From NCBI GenBank assembly GCA_030737835.1, contig JAUJYN010000063.1, positions 139,352-203,351 on the forward strand: a stretch of DNA of 64,000 nucleotides. The letters are read 5' to 3'. A program made the translations under genes and the position numbers. The DNA comes from Acorus gramineus. Lineage: Eukaryota > Streptophyta > Magnoliopsida > Acorales > Acoraceae. Numbering within the stretch: position 1 is the stretch's first letter; each line of letters opens with the position of its first letter. This document shows, in pieces, positions 30,369 to 43,610 of this stretch. The notes below the pieces were generated by a model, which did no database searches, had not been told where the DNA came from, and was given only the letters and a program-made list of their open reading frames with translations.

Positions 30369-33300
30369 TGTTATGCCTGTGTCATTTGGAGCCATTTCGG
30401 TTAAGCCTTGGTCACATCTGGGTCATTCAGGGCCTTTTTCTTTTTCGACCAGAGTTGCTAAAATTTTGGCTTTTAGCTACCTGCGGGAGTTGGAGTACTC
30501 TGATTGGAAATCTAACTGGATAGTATGGGTCCTGGTACTGTTTTGTACTACCCATAAAAATTTCATCGAATTCTGGTAACATTTTGAAAAATATGCAGTT
30601 CCGAACCGTATCCGGTTTTGAGAGTTCCTGGTTGGTCGAATAGTGTGAGATATTTTGGGGATGTGGTGACCCTTGGTAACCTTACCCCCACCTTGCTTGG
30701 GGATGAAGAAACCATTGGTTATTTGATATGTGAGTGGGTGAGCCTAACCCTAACCTCACCCCCCCCTTAAGGTCACCCCTAGGCACTATTTGGGCATGAA
30801 AATAACTTTTTTGCCCTCTCTCTCTCTCCCTCTCTCCCATTTCGTGGAACACCTTCTCTCCCTCTCTTGGTCTCTTTTTTTCTCCTCTTTGTGTGTGAAG
30901 AAGGAGGAAGAAGCAATTGAAGGAAAAGATGAAGAAGAAGCACAAGAAAGAGTGAGAAAGGGTGAGTATGTGTTGTTGTTGTTGTTGTTGTTGTTGTTTC
31001 TCTTCTCTCTATCCCCTTCTCATGCCCCTTTGCACCCCTGTTTTCTGCCATGAAGGGCTTGAGGAGATTCTGATGAGGTGGTGGTAGTGGTGGTGGTGGT
31101 TGAGGTGGTCGTGGGTGTGTCGAGAACCCCGCATCTCCCCATTTCCCTCCCCCTGTTTTGGTAAGGCAGCACTCTGTATTTTAAAGATCTCAGTGCATCT
31201 AGTATTTAGAGACACATTTTTAGGATTATGTCTGCATATGATATGATCATATATGTGTCTAGTTGTTATATATGAAATTTGGGGTCATTATGATATCTGT
31301 GGTGTAAGTTAGAACCAGTTTTGCATGGCCTGTCCAGATTCGCGTAGGAATTGACCTGCTTCTGGAAATAATTTGTTTCGGGCTTGTAGAGGCAAAATTA
31401 GGTTCTAATGTCTTCATGGATTATGATCCCAGCATGTCATAGGATGTGCATGATTTATTTCATAATTTTTGAAAGTGTATTGGGTGCTGTGGAGACCAAT
31501 TAGTAGGGCTGGTTGCACCAGGTTTGGCAATTTTGCTTGGTTGAGTGTCAAGGAGTTATTTGCATGTGTCTTGGGTGATAATATGGAAGTATCAGGGGTT
31601 AGGGCCTTCATGAAGTAGGCTTATATGTGTGATAGGAGGTTCCATATTTTAATTGTGGATTATTGGTTGTGTTTTGCAGATCTCATAGACCGGACGCGCG
31701 ATGATCCGGGTATCGGTGAGTGGTTTGATCCAATCCCCCCCTCGAGATGCGCTCGACGCGCGTAGTCATGCGTCGCGCATCGATGGGGCATCCTAGCTAT
31801 ACTACTTGTGTAGATAAGTAGTATGGCCATGCTTAAACTAAATATGCTAGATATCTTGCATGCTAGGCTTATATTGCATGTATTGTATCCATGTATGAAT
31901 GATTGTGTTGCATGCGCCCCTCTAGTATGGGCATGTATTTCTGTAGTGTATATGGATGTATAGAATATGGCATGCCTTAGGTAGTATTGTAATACTACTC
32001 CCACCATATTAATTGGAATATCCAGCATGATTAAGTCTGGGTTAATAACGGGCACCTGCCTAATATTCCCTTGCGATAAGACTCGAGGGCGTGGTGTAGT
32101 TGTTGCGCCCATGCTAATGGGGCAAAGCTATGACCAACTTCATGAGATGATGATCTCTCTCGCCCTCTCCCTCTGCACGAACTGAGTAAGTAGATGCGAT
32201 TTCCTACTCAACTCAGGTTCGTTTGGAATATTGGCATGCACCTGTTAGTGCGCGAGATCGCGCTTGACCCTTTCTTTTAAGTTGGTGATATCCAACGCAT
32301 GCTTAAGTTATGCCTTGTGTGCTTATATGATTAATGGCCACGTATGCATGTTTAAGTGGGCCATACCATGTATGCATGTTGTATGATTTGTTGTTTATGA
32401 TGTAAACCCATGTTAGGGGTCACCCTTATGGTCAATTATTAGATGATTGTGCATATGGTTCATGCACATAGCTAGATATAATTCTCCTGGATATATTTAT
32501 ATGCGCATGTTAAAAACTGATAGGCCTATCTGAAATAGGCATGGGTATGACCCGCTGTCGGGTTGTACCTTATTAGTTAGAGCGCTAGCGATGTAATCGC
32601 CCCGTACATCCGAGCGATGCACTCGTTTGGAATTAAGGAGAATTCATTATCTTATCGGTTTTGTTAAGCCGGTAGTTGGGGCATTAAGCTAGGCCTACCC
32701 GTGCTAGGTGTGTATATGAACCGCCTGTTGAGTTATGTGCCTTGGGATTATTTCTGTGTGAGAGCAGAGGCAACCCCCTTGTGTCCGAGCGACGCAACCG
32801 TGTGGGAGTACATTAGTGTTCGCTATCATCGATATGTGATTATCGAGAGTAGTTGTTTTTCCATTGGGTTCGCTTTGCGAACATGGAGTGTTTCCTCCCA
32901 ATGTCGTCCGTGTTGAAGCGGCCCAGGTTGTAGCTATCCTAACAGAGGGCCCCCACCTGTAGGTACTATCGATGCATGCGGCAAGATGTATTGATCGTGG
33001 GGGTATACCAGGTAGAGGCTACCCGGGAGAGGGCTAACGAATGATATTGTGAGCATGGAATCGTTCTCCCCTTCGTTGGATCCGATGTAGGAACTTCCCG
33101 GCGTTGGAAAAGATGTCCTGACAGAGGGCTCCCATCCGTAGGTACCACCGAGGCGTTCGGAAGCGTACTGATCGTGGGAGTATACCAGGTAGTGACTACC
33201 CGGGGAAAGGACTACCGGTGGACCAAGGGTGTAGAGGAGTCTAAACTCTCCAAAAGTCCTATGTCACCTATAAAGGGTGAGGGTGAGGATGAGGTGAAGA

Positions 33301-34167
33301 CACGTCGCCGCATGGTCCATTCGTGGTTCGTCCGTTCCCATAGTTGTTGGGTCCGGTTGCGTATCGATGCTCAAAGACATCGTTGGGCAGTTATCTCGAT
33401 GTAGATGATCCAGTAGTGTTGTGTAGACCAGCAATTCCGGGTCTCGTCAACCACGGTATGGTCTCTCCCCAAGAGACCCAAGAGTCTCCCTCCGAGAGTG
33501 AAAGCGAGGGTAAGGTTGGTGATTCAATAGTATTGTGTGGACCAGTAATTTCGCGTCTCTTCGACCAACGGTATGGTCTCTCCCCAAAAGTCCCAAGAGT
33601 CTTCCTCCGGGAGTGAGGGTGAGGGTGAGGTTGGTCGTGTAGCCGCGTGACCCTGTTATCCATGGGTTTCCATCCATGTTTTCCTTGAAAGGAAATTGCT
33701 TTAGTATTGAACTGTTGTATGGTGATTGGTTTCCAGCCACTCACTAAGCTTGTAGCTCACCCCTCGCATACTGTTTCTTTTCAGGGGCAGTGTTGGGCGT
33801 GGAGCTGGAGCTTTCCTGTGGCGTGGTCTTATGGGCGTGGAGCGTTCTTCCGGCGGGTGGCGAGTGCGAGGCTGTCAGCAGTCCTAGAGTCATTTTATGT
33901 ATTGTAAATCGTGCATGTGGCACAGGTTGTATTTTATTTGATCTAAACTTGACTCTCACAGGACAGTGATTGTGTATTCGAGTCTGTAATAATATTTTTG
34001 GTTTACAGACATTGTTTATATATTATGCTTCCGCTTTTCAGTCAGTTATCATTATCCTTGCTTTGCCACCTTGTGTGTTGTTGTTGGAGTCTTTATTGAC
34101 CTCAGGTATTGATAGCTGATATTTCATTATTGCCACGTCTCAGGGATGGCCGCCCTGGGGCGTGACA
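30369..34167 (+). repeat. Element B 5' LTR (3799 bp)
   Basis: Starts TGTTATGCCTGTG after TGCAC and ends GGGCGTGACA. It has a GTT microsatellite (30971-30998), donor-like TTTGGTAAGG at 31157, the mini-exon-like segment 31680-31715, duplicated ~180-bp units near 32930-33200, ~130-bp units with ACGGTATGGTCTCTCC near 33440-33600, and the acceptor-like TTTTCAG near 33780. It lacks the large GCGC tract seen in other copies. Confidence 0.88.
30971..30998. repeat. (GTT)n microsatellite in the B LTR
   Basis: Nine TGT/GTT trinucleotide units. Related AAC-rich stretches occur in other LTR copies (e.g. 63141-63154) at the same place. Confidence 0.9.
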
Positions 34168-34172
34168 AAAGT

Positions 34173-34184
34173 TGGTATCAGAGC
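34173..34184 (+). other. Element B primer-binding site
   Basis: TGGTATCAGAGC lies five bases after the LTR end at 34167, identical to the PBS of A2. Confidence 0.9.
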
Positions 34185-34282
34185 CTGGTCCTGTCAGAGC
34201 CTAAGTCTAGTCGTATAGATGATGAGTCGTAGGATTGCCATCCGAGTACTCTTGTTTTAGAAGTATATCTTAGGTTGCTGAC

Positions 34283-36870
34283 ATGCCTCCTCGCATCCGT
34301 TGACGTGGACGTGACCCCCTGGACTCACCCTTAAGTTGTTGATTGGGTCGACTGAATAGGGTCAGTTGTTGGATCCCTTGTGGGATTAAGGCTTGGGTAG
34401 GAGATTCCAGCCCAGTAGTATGATAGTGATGAATTGGTTGCAATTTCTAAGGTATGGATTGCGTCTCGATAATGGAGCTTCTTTCCCATGCATCGGTATT
34501 GCTGGTAACCATGGAGTTCGCGTGCAGCGCCAGTTTCAAGTGTTGAGGATGTGGCGTATTGCTCATTAAGGGGTGATGTCTTCTTCCAGCCTTCCTACTC
34601 AGGATTAAGGGGCCTTGCAGGGTCATCGTTGAGACCCGGGCTAGGGTACTCCGTGTTCCTTGTTTGGTTGTCGGGATATCCTATATCGGGACCTCATGGT
34701 GCCCTCCCAAGGTTACTTTTCCTAGTCAAGGAATACCTTTGAAGCATCTAATTGATGATTGATTTTTCCTCTCACTTGGAAGGTGCTGTAGCGAGTGGTG
34801 ATGCATACGATCAGGATTGGGTACATCCTATTGCAGCTTGGTGGGCGATTGCTTGTGGACTGGGTTCCATAGTGGCATCTGGAGTCGCTTCGATATATCA
34901 TTGTGCGTTGTAGCTGCCCGGTTGAGGCCAGAGCCCTGTGAGGTGCTCCCAGATACTATGCTTGTTGGTGCGCCCATATGGCGGAGATAGCGGGCTTGGG
35001 AGGCTACCAGGTAGAGGCCACACCGAGAGAGTGCTACTGGATGATGTCGAGAGCGTGGACTCCCTGTGATGAATCTGCCCATGGAGTGCAGGATGGTGGA
35101 GTTCCAATGGTTATAGTTGAGCGACCTATCTCTGGCAGCATGTGAAGCACAGTTGTGGATACTGTCGCGTTTTGCCCCACATTGGTCGCAAATAAGGAGA
35201 CGCGATGCTAGCGTTTGTGATGGGACTCAACCGCCCTATTAGACAGATGACGTCGCAGAGGCATTATCGAGGTTCGACGACCACTTATTGCGTGTCTTGT
35301 GGATTAAGTGCGGTTGAGCGGCTTACCAAGCGTGTAATTGTCATCATGAGCGCCACCCATGCTCGAGGAGCAGAATCTGCACTTAATTGTTCGTGGTGTT
35401 GTTTTGATCTCCCCGTGGAGGTAGAAGATCAATTACCCTTGCTGTGAATCGATGATCTGTTTGACCAGCTCTAGGAGCCAGTGTCTTCTCTTAGATCGAT
35501 CTTCACACAAGGGTACCACAAGTTGGAGATCCGGGAGTTAGACATCCCGTAGATGGCCTTTCGTGACCGTTCAGGCACTACGAGTTTTAAGTACTGCCGT
35601 CGGGGTTGACGAATGTGCCGGATGCCTTCGTGGATCTCAAAAGTTTTATTGGGCTTCCGTGGACTACTTTACGGTAATCTTCATTGAGATTGCTAGTGGT
35701 GCGATGAAAAAAAAAATAATAAAAAATAAAAAAGGCGATATGGGTGACCTTGTTTCCCCAGGTTGGCATGCCCTCAGGCAAAGTTCGAGAATCATCATCG
35801 CGTTGGAAAGCGTCAGTCCATGGAGATTCCTCAGTGGACGTGGGAGTGGGTTATCAAGAATTGTTGCGGACTCGCTAATGTCACGTTCGGGTCACGACGC
35901 CGTCTAGGTGATCATTGACCGACTGACTAAGTCCGCGCTTCCCTCCCAAATCCGACTGATTGAGTCTCTGGACGCTTTGACATGGGTTTTCACCTTCGCG
36001 ATTGTTCGTCTTCATGGCACTCCGGTCGGCGCTATTTTCGGTTGAGATGCGAGGGTTACTTTGAGGTTGTGGCGCAGCCTTGGCAGGCTTTGGCGCGAGC
36101 CTCCATTTAAGTATAGCGTTTCATCGCCGATGGACAGCCAGACAAAGGGGACGATTCAGACCTTGGAGGACATGCTAAGTGCCTGCGTGCTCGATGATGA
36201 GGGCAGTTGGGTGAGGCACCACCCATTTGTTGGGGTATGCCTGCAAGAAGACTGCCATTCGAGCATCCAGATGGACCTAAAAAAGGCACTCTAATGGCGC
36301 AGTTTTATACCTCCCTTGTGTTGGGACGGTTGAGACGCGCCAGTTGGAGGGGCCACAAGTTATTTATTTGACCTTGCAGTGGCCAGGTTGGTTCATGTGT
36401 GCATCTGCACCTCCCAGAACCGATAGAAGGGCTACGCGGGTCATCGTCGCCAGGAACTTACCTTCGGGTTTGGCGACCATGTTTTCCTGAAGGTGTCCGT
36501 GTTTAAGGGCACCCTCCGTTTCAACGTTCGGGGCAAGCTGAGTCGGCCCTTCATCAGATCGGGTCTCGTCTTTGAGTGGATTGGGGAAGTGGCTTGTCAT
36601 GTAGCCTTTCTCCTAGAGCTGGCTCATGCCCACGATGTCGTCCTTGTCTCAGGGCTGAGGCGTTATGTCCACGATCCTGCTCATGTCATTCCGTTCGACC
36701 GCCTCATCCTCGGGCTGGATTTGTCGTTCGTGGAGCAGTGGATCGAGATCAAGGACCATCATGAGAAGAGGCTCCACGCTAAGACCGTTTCTTTGATTAC
36801 AGTGTGTCGGTAGCGCCAGTCTGGTGCATGGACCACTTGGAAGCAAAAGGTCTATGCATGATACTTGCTA
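34283..36870 (+). pseudogene. Element B internal region: decayed gag and pol
   Basis: An ATG at the gag start position reads MPPRIR then TGA (34301-34303). Remnants follow: an LTR-like module at 34608-34712, an RT trace (35440-35640, GATGATCTGTTTGACCAGCTC), an integrase trace (36061-36294, including [15 protein letters not shown]) and an integrase C-terminal trace (36493-36813, FNVRGKLS, HDPAHVIPFD). None is intact. An A-rich insertion at 35706-35733 is absent from the B' copy. Confidence 0.8.
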
Positions 36871-36920
36871 TATTCGGTCTCCCCTTTGGGTTTCCTTAAA
36901 TTTCGAGGACTAAATTTCCT

Positions 36921-36933
36921 AAGGGGGGGAGAA
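36921..36933 (+). other. Element B polypurine tract
   Basis: AAGGGGGGGAGAA lies directly before TGTTATGCCTG of the 3' LTR, identical to the A2 tract. Confidence 0.9.
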
Positions 36934-37233
36934 TGTTATGCCTGTGTCATTTGGAGCCATTTCGGTTAAGCCTTGGTCACATCTGGGTCATTCAGGGCCT
37001 TTTTCTTTTTCGATCAGAGTTGCTAAAATTTTAGCTTTTAGCCACCTGTGGGAGTTGGAGTACTCTGATTGGAAATCTAACTGCATATTATGGGTCCTAG
37101 TATTGTTTCGTACTACCCATAAAAATTTCATCAAATTCAGGTAACGTTTTGAAAAATATGTAGTTCCGAACCGTATCTGGGTTTTGAGAGTTCCTGGTTG
37201 GTCGAATAGTGTGAGATATTTTGGGGATGTGGT
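36934..37233 (+). repeat. Element B 3' LTR stub (300 bp)
   Basis: Matches 30369-30665 of the 5' LTR, then stops at GATGTGGT, where a new LTR start TGTTGTGCCTGTG begins. Confidence 0.85.
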
Positions 37234-40200
37234 TGTTGTGCCTGTGTCATTTGGAGCGCTCTGTTTGAAAATTTGGGTACATAATTTTTTTTCCTCGAAG
37301 TTATGTATTTCCAATTTGGTATTTGGATTTGATTTTGTTAAAATCCAAGATGAAGAGGTTTAAATATGAGTTTACTATGAGATGTCCAGTTTGGAGTTAG
37401 CTTTTGTACAGAAGTGGAATTAGGTCAACTGGATTCTTGTAGTAAAAGTTATGGGTATTTTTCCAAGTATACCCCGGGGAGGGAAATTCTAGCAGCAGCC
37501 CTGTTCTATGTTTAGCTCTAATTTCGGAATAGCTGGAGAGATTATTTGATCTTGGCATGAACATGAAAGTTGTAGATAATCTTCTTGGCTTTCCAACGGA
37601 CTTGGAATTGAGCAATTCGGAGCTATATTGAGGAAGTTATGGCTGTTCCAGTGAAGCATGCGCAGAATTTCTAGTCAAAGGGCGACTAGGTCATTTCCCC
37701 CTCTTTAGATATTTGTGTTGCAACAAATATCTTCCCCTCTCTCTCTCTCTCTCCCTTCTCACTCCCACGTCCACTCTTGGTTCTCCTTCTCTCTTTCAAG
37801 CCCCCCCCTAGGTGTTTGTGGAAATGTTTCAAAGAGAAGGAGGTGGTGAAGGAAGTGTTGGTGAGGGTTTGTGCATGTGTTGTGTTGTTGATCCTCCCCT
37901 CTCAAGCTCTCATATCCTGTTCTCCCCCCCCCCCTGATTTGCAGCCATGGAGGAGGCTGAGGAGAGGCCGAGGAGGTGGTGGTGTTGGTGGTGGCGGTTG
38001 AGGTGGTCGCGGGTGCGTCGAGGGCCCCCGAACCTCCCCCTTCCTTTTCCCCTCCCAAGGTGAGCTCCTCCCCTTATTTTCTTGGTTTTCATGGCTTAAG
38101 GGGATGTTAGGGAGGTCATGCATGCTAGGTAGATGGGTTAGGGTGTGTGTGAGGGGTTGGGGAGGGTTAAAATGAGGTTGGGATGGGCTGGGCGCGCGCT
38201 GAGCGCAGTCTGCGCGCGCGCAAGCGGGCGCTGGCAGGCGCAGTCGGGCGCGCAGACGCGCGCGGGTGCGTGCGCACAAGCGCGCGGGTGCTGGAGCGAG
38301 CGGGGGTGCGCGCGAGCATGCGCGCGCGCGGAGCAGTGCGCCTGGGCATGCGCCTGGGCGCGGGGCTGGGGACCAGCGTGTGCGTGCGCGTGCTGGGGCT
38401 TGCGCGGGGTGCTGCGCGAGGGGCGCGGGCAGGCGCGCGGCAGTGCGCCGAGGGTGCTGGGGTGCGTGCGTGCGTGCGCATTCGTGCGTGCGCATGCGGG
38501 GGGGCATGCGTGTGGCTGCCCGAGGGTTCGGGTAGGTGTCGGGGCACTCGGACTTGCGTGCATACGTGCATGCTCGCATGCGTGCGAGCCCGTATGCATG
38601 CTTGTCCGAGTATTGGGTATTTCTAATGATTTCTTTGTGTAAATTGTGTTGTTTCTCACCAGTTGGATGCCCCTACCTTGCAGATCTCGTCGGATGGGAT
38701 GCGCGAGGTCCCGGGTCGTAAGGTGAGTGGTTTGATTCCAATCCCCCCCCTCTCTAGGGATGCGCTCGACCCGCATAGACGCGCGTCGCGCATCGATGGG
38801 GCCCCCTAACTAATATGTAGATGTTTTGCATGCTAGGGATATACATCCATGTATCGTGTATAGAGGCCCGTACATGCCTGGACACCATGTCCTGTACTTA
38901 AAAGCCTTGATCTATGCATGATCAATATGATGTATCCATGCCACCTTAGACTTTGTATGCTAGGGATATGCACCCTTATATCATGTATAGCGGCCTATGC
39001 ATGCCTAGACACCTTGCCCTGAACCATGCATGTTCCCATTTAGTTTAATTTATTTAAATCAAGATGGGATTATGTGATTATATTGTTATTAGCATGCCTT
39101 AGAGAATATTATAACCTTGTGGTTATAATATATGGTTCCCCGCATCTTAGTTATGCGCCCTGGAGGAATTCTTGAGAATTCATGACATTAGTAGTGTTAG
39201 AAATCGTTGTCGACGGATCCAACAGGATCGTACGCGCGTGAGTAGGCTGTCTTCTCCTTTTGGTTGGATCCGATGTAGGGACTCCCCCTACGTTGGAAAG
39301 TTGTTCGACCTGACAGAGGGCTCCCATCTGTAGGTACCTCCGATGCGTCGGACTGTGCTGATCGTGGGAGTATACCAGGTTTGAGGCTACGGAGTGTGGG
39401 AGAGGCTACCGGGTGGACCAGGGGTGGAGAGCGGCCTAGTCTGAAAAGACCCATGACACCCCTAAAGGGTGAGCGTGGGGTGGATCGGCGATGTTACGAC
39501 CCTCTAACTTGTGTAGTTACTCCTGTATAGGGACTATGACTACTTTAAGGTTAATATGAGTGTGTTGGTTGTTGTTATGCATGTGTGTGATATCTCGATA
39601 AGCGAGTATCGAGAGTGGTTGTTTTCCTTTGGGTTTCGCTTTGCGAACATGGGATCGTTCTCCCCTTCGTTGGATCCGATGTAGGAACTCCCCGGTGTTG
39701 GCTATACCTGTCAGAGGACTAGGCGGAGGCCACGAGGGTGGGAGAGGCTACCGGGTGGACCAAGGGTGTAGAGCGGTGAGTTGAGGAGATCGGGTTGTAG
39801 AGGCTACCCGGGAGAGGGTTAATGAATGATGTCGCGAGCGTGGAATCATTCTCCCCTTCGTTGGAACTGATGTAGGAACTCCCCGATGTTGGCTATACCT
39901 GTCAGAGGACTAGGCAGAGGCCACGAGGGCGGGAGAGGCTACCGGTGGACCAGGGGTGTAGAGCAGTCTAAGTCTCTTCCCAAAGTCCCAAGATGTCTCC
40001 TTTCAGGAGTGAGGGTGTGGATGAGGCGAAGACGCGTCGCCTCATGACCCATTCGTTGTTCGACCGTTCCCATAGATGTTGGGTCTGGTCTCGTGATGGA
40101 TGTTGAAGGACATCGATGGGCGATTATCTAGATGTAGATGATCCAGTAGTGTTGAGTAGACCAGTAAATCCGGGTCTCTTCGACTGACGGTATGGTCTCT

Positions 40201-40872
40201 AGACCAGTAAATCCGGGTCTCTTCGACCGACGGTATGGTCTCTAGACCGATAAACCCGGGTCTCTTCGACCGACGGTATGGTCTCCCTCCCCATAAGTCC
40301 CAAAAGACTCCCTCCGGGAGTGAGGGTGGGGGTGAGGTTGGTCGCGCTGCCGCGTGACCCAGTTATCCATTGGATTTCTACCCATGTTTTCCTTGAAAAG
40401 AAATTGTTTATGTGTTGAACTGTAGAATGGTGATTGGTTTCCAGCCACTCACTGAGCTTGTAGCTCACCCCTCGCATACTGTTTCTTTTCAGGGGCAGTG
40501 TTGGGCGTGGAGCTGGAGCTTTCCTGTGGCGTGGTCTTATGGGCGTGGAGCGTTCTGCCGGCGGGTGGCGTGTGCGAGGCTGTCAGCATTCCTAGAGTCA
40601 TTTTATGCTTTGTAAATCATGCATGTGGCACAGGTTGTATTTTCTTTGGTCTAGACTTGGCTTTCACAGGACATTGATTGTGTATTCGGGTCTGTAATAA
40701 TGTTTTTGATTTACAGACATTGTTATATATTATGCTTCCGCTTTTCAGTCAGTTATCATTATCTTGCTTTGCCGCCTTGTGTATTGTTGTTGGTGTCCTT
40801 ATTGACCTCAGGTATTGATAGCTGATATTATATTATATTTTGCCACGTCTCGGGGACGCCTGGGGCGTGACA
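37234..40872 (+). repeat. Element B' 5' LTR (3639 bp)
   Basis: TGTTGTGCCTGTG...GGACGCCTGGGGCGTGACA. It has a U3 with CCCCGGGGAGGG, a donor-like CAAGGTGAGC at 38056, a GCGC tract (38190-38500), the mini-exon-like segment 38684-38722, duplicated ~192-bp units (39650-39960) and a 43-bp minisatellite (40158-40286). It shares a six-base deletion near its end with the nested solo LTR. Confidence 0.88.
40158..40286 (+). repeat. 43-bp minisatellite, three units
   Basis: Units start at 40158, 40201 and 40244. Each reads AGACC-GTAAA-CCGGGTCTCTTCGAC-GACGGTATGGTCTC with a few changes. Two units appear inverted at about 54735-54830 in the solo LTR. Confidence 0.9.
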
Positions 40873-40878
40873 AAAAGT

Positions 40879-40890
40879 TGGTATCAGAGC
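40879..40890 (+). other. Element B' primer-binding site
   Basis: TGGTATCAGAGC lies six bases after the LTR end at 40872 (one extra A compared with the other elements). Confidence 0.88.
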
Positions 40891-40987
40891 CTGGTCCTGT
40901 CAGAGCCTAAGTCTAGTCGTATAGATGATGAGTCGTAGGATTGTCATCCGAGTACTCTTGTTTTAGAAGTTATCTTAGGTTGCTGAC

Positions 40988-43560
40988 ATGCCTTCTCGCA
41001 TCCGTTGACGTGGACGTGACCCCCTGGACCCACCCTTAAGTTGTCGACTGGGTCGACTGGTTAGGGTCAGTTGTTGGATCCCTTGTTGCGGGATTAAGGT
41101 TTGGGTAGGAGATTCCAGCCCAGTAGTGTGATAGTGATGAATTGGTTGCAATTTCTAAGGTATGGATTGCGTCTCGATAATGGAGCTTCTTTCCCATGTA
41201 TCGGTATCGCTGGTAACCATGGAGTTCGCGTGCGGCGCCTGTGTAAAGTGTTGAGGATGTGGCGTATTGCTCATTAAGGGATGATGCCTTCTTCTAGCCT
41301 TCCTACTCAGGATTAAGGGGCCTTGCAGGGTCAGCGTTGAGACCCGGGCTAGGGTACTCCGTGTTCCTTGTTTGGTTGTCGGGATATCCTATATCGGGAC
41401 CTCATGGTGCCCTCCCAAGGTTTCTTTTCCCAGTCAAGGAATACCTTAGAAGCATCAAATTGATGGTGGATTTTTCCCTCTCACTTGGAAGGTGCTGTAG
41501 CGAGTGGTGATGCGTACGATCGGGATTGGGTGCATCCTATTGCAGCTTGGTGGGCGATTGCTTGTGGACTGGGTTCCATAGTGGCATCTGGAGTCGCTTC
41601 AATATATCATTGTGCGTTGTAGCTGTCCGGTTGAGGCCAGAGCCCTGTGAGGTGCTCCCAGATGCTATGCTTGTTGGTGCGCCCATATGGCAGAGATAGC
41701 GGGCTTGGGAGGCTACCAGGTAGAGGCCACACCGGGAGAGTGCTGCTAAATGATGTCGAGAGCGTGGACTCCCCGTGATAAATCTGCCCATGGAGTGCAG
41801 GATGCTGGAGTTCCAATGGTTATAGATGAGCGACCTATCTCTGGCGGCATGTGAAGCACAGTTGTGGATACTGTCGCGTTTTGCCCCACATTGGTCGCAA
41901 ATAAGGAGACGCGATGCTAGCGTTCGTGATGGGACTCAACCGCCCTATCAGATGACGTCGCATAGGCATTGTCGAGGTTCGACGACCCCTTATTGCGTGT
42001 CTTGTGGATTAAGTGCGGTTGAGCAGCTTACCAAGCGTGTAAGTGTTATCATGAGCGCCAGCCATGCTCGAGGAGCAGAATCTGGACTTAATTGTTCGAG
42101 GTGTTGTTTTGATCTCCCCGTGGAGGTTGAAGATCAATTACCTTTGCCGCGAATTGATGATCTATTTGACCAGCTCTGGGAGCGAGTGTCTTCTATTAGA
42201 TCGATCTTCGCACAAGGGTACCACAAGTCGGAGATCCGAGAGTTGGACATCCCGTAGATGGCCTTTCGTGACCGTTCAGGCACTACGAGTTTTAAGTACT
42301 GCCGTCGGGGTTGACGAATGCGTCGGATGCCTTCGTGGATCTCAAAAGTTTTATTGGGCCTCCGTGGACTACTTTGAGGTAGTCTTCATTGAGATTGCTG
42401 TGGTGTGATGAAAAAGGTGATATGGGTGACCTTGTTTCCCCAGGTTGGCATGCCCTCAGGCAAAGTTCGAGAATCATCATTGAGTGGAAAGCATCAGTCC
42501 ATCGAGATTCCTTAGTGGACGTGGGAGTGGGTTATCAGGGATTGTTGCGGACTCGCTAATGTCACGTTTGGGTCACGACGCCGTCTAGGTGATCATTGAC
42601 CGACTGACTAAGTCCGCGCTTCCCTCCCTATCCGACTGATTGAGTCTCTGGACGCCTTGACGTGGGTTTTCACCTTCGCGATTGTTCGTCTTCATGGCAC
42701 TCCAGTCGGCGCTATTTTCGGTTGAGACGCGAGGGTTACTTTGAGGTTGTGGCGCAGCCTTTGGCGCGAGCCTCCATTTAAGTATAGCGTTTCATCGCCG
42801 ATGGACAGCCAGACAAAGAGGACGATTCAGACCTTGGAGGACATGCTAAGTGCCTGCGTGCTCGATGATGAGGGCAGTTGGGTGAGGCACCACCCATTTG
42901 TTGGGGTATGCCTGCAAGATGACTGCCATTCGAGCACCCAGATGGATCTGTGAAAGGCACTCTACAGGCGTAGTTTTATACCTCCCTTGTGTTGGGACGG
43001 TTGAGGAGCGCCAGTTGGAGGGGCCATAAGTCAGTTGGTTGACCTTGCGGTGGCCAGGTTGGTTCATGTGTGCATCTGCACCTCCCAGAACCGACAGAAG
43101 GGCTACGCAGGTCATCGTCGCCAGGAGCTTACCTTCGGGTTTGGCGACCATGTTTTCAAGAAGGTGTCCTGGTTTAAGGGCACCCTCTGTTTCGACGTTC
43201 GGGGCAAGCTGAGTTTGCTCTTTAATGGGACCATTTCTCGTCATTGAGTGGATTGGGGAGGTGGCTTATCATGTAGCCTTTCCCCCACAGCTGGCTCATG
43301 CCCACGACGTCGTCCTTGTCCAATGGCCGAGGCGTTATGTCCACGATCCTGCTCATGTCATTCTGTTCGACCGCCTCATCCTCGAGCTGGATTTGTCGTT
43401 CGTGGAGCAGTGGATCGAGGTCAAGGACAAGCATGAGAAGAGGCTCCACGCTAAGACCGTTCCTTTGATTATAGTGTGTTGGTAGCGCCAGTCCGGTGCA
43501 AGGACCACTTGGGAGCAAAAGGTTTATGCGTGATACTTGCTACATTCGGTTTTTCCTTTT
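40988..43560 (+). pseudogene. Element B' internal region: decayed gag and pol
   Basis: The gag start reads MPSRIR then TGA (41006-41008), the same lesion as in element B. An RT trace lies at 42130-42340, integrase at 42741-42960 and the integrase C-terminal part at 43120-43490 (HDPAHVILFD). Collinear with element B throughout, including the LTR-like module (41317-41421), but without its A-rich insertion. Confidence 0.8.
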
Positions 43561-43610
43561 GGGTTTCCTTAAATTTCGAGGACTAAATTTCCTAAGGGGG
43601 GAAGAATGTT

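Larger units (their letters stand above)
30369..37233 (+). mobile_element. Non-autonomous gypsy element B (LARD-like)
   Basis: 5' LTR 30369-34167, PBS 34173-34184, decayed internal region, PPT 36921-36933, then a 3' LTR cut after 300 bp (36934-37233). The internal region has no intact frame, yet PBS and PPT are kept. It shares disabling changes with element B' (gag stop after six codons, collapsed RT), which suggests a non-autonomous lineage mobilised in trans. Confidence 0.8.

Noticed and set aside
34283..36870. Element B interior as a novel protein-coding cargo
   Set aside because: All recognisable pieces are decayed RT, integrase and chromodomain-region traces of the same chromovirus, and the remaining frames are short and not shared in length between B and B'.
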